DNA of 8,457 bases, from positions 1 through 8,457 of the forward strand of contig JAEZGB010000062.1 in assembly GCA_023437485.1 (NCBI GenBank), written 5' to 3'. The stretch is from Bacteroidota bacterium (GTDB taxonomy: Bacteria > Bacteroidota > Bacteroidia > Flavobacteriales > Flavobacteriaceae). The notes under the pieces are model-generated. The model did not search any database. It saw nothing but the letters and a program-made list of their open reading frames with translations, and was not told the origin of the DNA. Both the position numbers and the translations under genes were made by a program. Below, piece by piece: positions 7,086 to 8,457 of this stretch; positions within the stretch are counted from its first letter, which is position 1; the number at the start of each line of letters is the position of its first letter.

Positions 7086-7102
7086 TCCGAAACTGGACAA
7101 AA

Positions 7103-8457
7103 ATGACGCTTATCAAATCCATTTCGGGCATCCGCGGCACCATTGGCGGCAATCCCGGTGACAACCTGACTCCCATCGACGCCGTGAAATTCGCCGCGGC
7201 TTACGGAACCTGGCTCAAATCTCAAGCAACCGGGAAATGCACCGTGGTCATTGGCCGCGACGCAAGGATCTCGGGCCCGATGATCCATTCCCTGGTGGCT
7301 AACACCCTTACCGGACTGGGCATTGACGTGATCGACCTTGGGCTTTCCACTACGCCCACCGTTGAGGTTGCCGTACCGATGGAAAAGGCACACGGCGGGA
7401 TTATCCTCACCGCCTCGCACAACCCAAAACAATGGAACGCGCTCAAATTGCTCAATGAGAAGGGCGAATTTTTGAGCGGTGCCGATGGTGCTGAAATACT
7501 GGCTATTGCAGAAAGGGGTGAGTTCACTTTTGCCGATGTGGACAGCCTTGGAAGCGTTCTGGTAAACGACAATTATATGGACATCCACATTGACGAGGTG
7601 CTGAAATTGCCGCTCGTTGATGCCGATACCGTCCGCGCCGCCAAATTCAAGGTGGTGGTTGACGGAGTGAATTCATCGGGTGGCATCATCATTCCTAACC
7701 TGCTTAAAAAAATGGGGGTTGAGGTTGTGGAACTCTATTGCGAACCCAATGGGCACTTTCCGCACAATCCTGAACCATTAAAAGAACACCTTGGCGATAT
7801 ATGCGAACTTGTGGTGCGTGAAAAAGCCGACCTTGGCGTGGTGGTGGATCCCGATGTCGACCGCCTGGCCTTCATCAGCGAGGACGGCGAAATGTTTGGC
7901 GAGGAATACACCCTTGTGGCAGTAGCTGATTATGTGCTCTCCAAAACACCGGGCAACACGGTTTCCAATATGTCATCGTCCCGCGCACTTCGCGATGTTA
8001 CTCAATTTCACGGCGGCACCTACGAGGCCAGCGCCGTGGGCGAGGTCAACGTGGTGGAGATGATGAAGAAAAACAACGCGGTGATTGGCGGCGAGGGCAA
8101 TGGCGGAATTATTTATCCCGATTTGCACTACGGACGCGACAGCCTAGTCGGGGTTGCGCTTTTCCTGACGCATTTGGCCAATAAGCGAATGAAAGTTTCC
8201 GAATTGCGCAAAACGTATTCGGCGTATTTCATGAGCAAGAACAAGATCGAACTGACACCTGAGATCGACGTGGACCTGGTGCTGGAAAAAATGTATGAAA
8301 AATACCGCGGCGAGGACTGCAAGACCATCGATGGCCTCAAGATCGACTTTGCCGACAACTGGGTACACCTGCGCAAATCCAACACCGAGCCCATAATCCG
8401 GATCTATACCGAGGCGGCCACGCAATCTGAAGCCGACGCCGTCGCACAGCGCATAGT
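7103..8457 (+). CDS. glmM: Phosphohexomutase, GlmM-like (3' end outside window)
   Basis: The reading frame is open from the ATG at 7103 to the window edge (451 complete codons plus 2 bases). It is an alpha-D-phosphohexomutase; Bacteroidota members with this start are annotated as phosphoglucosamine mutase, which converts glucosamine-6-phosphate to glucosamine-1-phosphate for UDP-GlcNAc and hence peptidoglycan. All four active-site elements are present: the phosphoserine loop T103-A-S105-H-N-P108 (S105 carries the phosphate), the Mg loop D249-P-D251-V-D253-R254, the sugar loop G329-G-E-G-N-G-G335, and the phosphate-binding loop R424-K-S-N-T-E-P430. The N-terminal SGIRGT (8-13) is also conserved. 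With about 460 residues expected, only roughly the last 10 are missing. The DPDVDR and SNTEP variants also resemble the phosphomannomutase/phosphoglucomutase side of the family, so substrate preference is inferred. The gene is transcribed divergently from acpH. Confidence 0.9.
   Translation, partial: MTLIKSISGIRGTIGGNPGDNLTPIDAVKFAAAYGTWLKSQATGKCTVVIGRDARISGPMIHSLVANTLTGLGIDVIDLGLSTTPTVEVAVPMEKAHGGIILTASHNPKQWNALKLLNEKGEFLSGADGAEILAIAERGEFTFADVDSLGSVLVNDNYMDIHIDEVLKLPLVDADTVRAAKFKVVVDGVNSSGGIIIPNLLKKMGVEVVELYCEPNGHFPHNPEPLKEHLGDICELVVREKADLGVVVDPDVDRLAFISEDGEMFGEEYTLVAVADYVLSKTPGNTVSNMSSSRALRDVTQFHGGTYEASAVGEVNVVEMMKKNNAVIGGEGNGGIIYPDLHYGRDSLVGVALFLTHLANKRMKVSELRKTYSAYFMSKNKIELTPEIDVDLVLEKMYEKYRGEDCKTIDGLKIDFADNWVHLRKSNTEPIIRIYTEAATQSEADAVAQRI

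Noticed and set aside
7012..7176. N-terminal extension of the acpH reading frame to 7176
   Set aside because: MNFLAH at 7011 is the family start; the extension is antisense to the beginning of the glmM-like gene and reads like random translation.
7034..7588. 184-codon open frame on the minus strand opposite the glmM-like gene
   Set aside because: It lies wholly or mostly antisense to a strongly conserved enzyme and has no recognisable motifs.

Overview
The window reads as an ordinary chromosomal stretch of a member of the Bacteroidota, probably Flavobacteriia-like. The supporting evidence is the character of the UvrA and GlmM-like proteins (the GlmM-like start MTLIKSISGIRGTIGG is typical of Flavobacteria), the absence of Shine-Dalgarno sequences, and TAnnTTTG-type -7 promoter boxes just upstream of several start codons. 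Base composition looks close to half G+C, which is high for many Flavobacteria. I judged that by eye and did not compute it.

Layout: positions 1-129 are non-coding and hold degenerate 7-bp repeats (CTGAnnn type). Four genes then lie on the minus strand. Read in their own direction they are an acyl-carrier-protein phosphodiesterase (7011-6436), a CLC-type chloride channel/transporter with a CBS pair (6410-4590), the excision-repair ATPase UvrA (4514-1680), and a secreted beta-lactamase-family serine hydrolase (1536-130). A 91-bp divergent promoter region (7012-7102) separates these from a plus-strand phosphohexomutase, GlmM-like (7103 to the window end), which is cut off by the window.

The minus-strand genes are co-directional, with gaps of 25, 75 and 143 bp. 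Each gap has its own candidate -7 box, so they may be transcribed separately as well as by read-through. Their functions do not form a common pathway: one handles carrier-protein cofactor turnover, one anion transport, one DNA repair, and one an unknown periplasmic or extracellular hydrolysis. The GlmM-like enzyme belongs to amino-sugar supply for the cell wall. No gap in the window exceeds 300 bp.

I found no sign of a new multi-gene system, mobile element, CRISPR array, RNA gene or defence island. The points worth a second look are small: a Cys-to-Ser change in the first zinc finger of UvrA, loss of the internal proton glutamate in the CLC protein, an 18-bp near-palindrome over the clcA -7 box, very short predicted leaders, and the heptamer repeats at the left edge.
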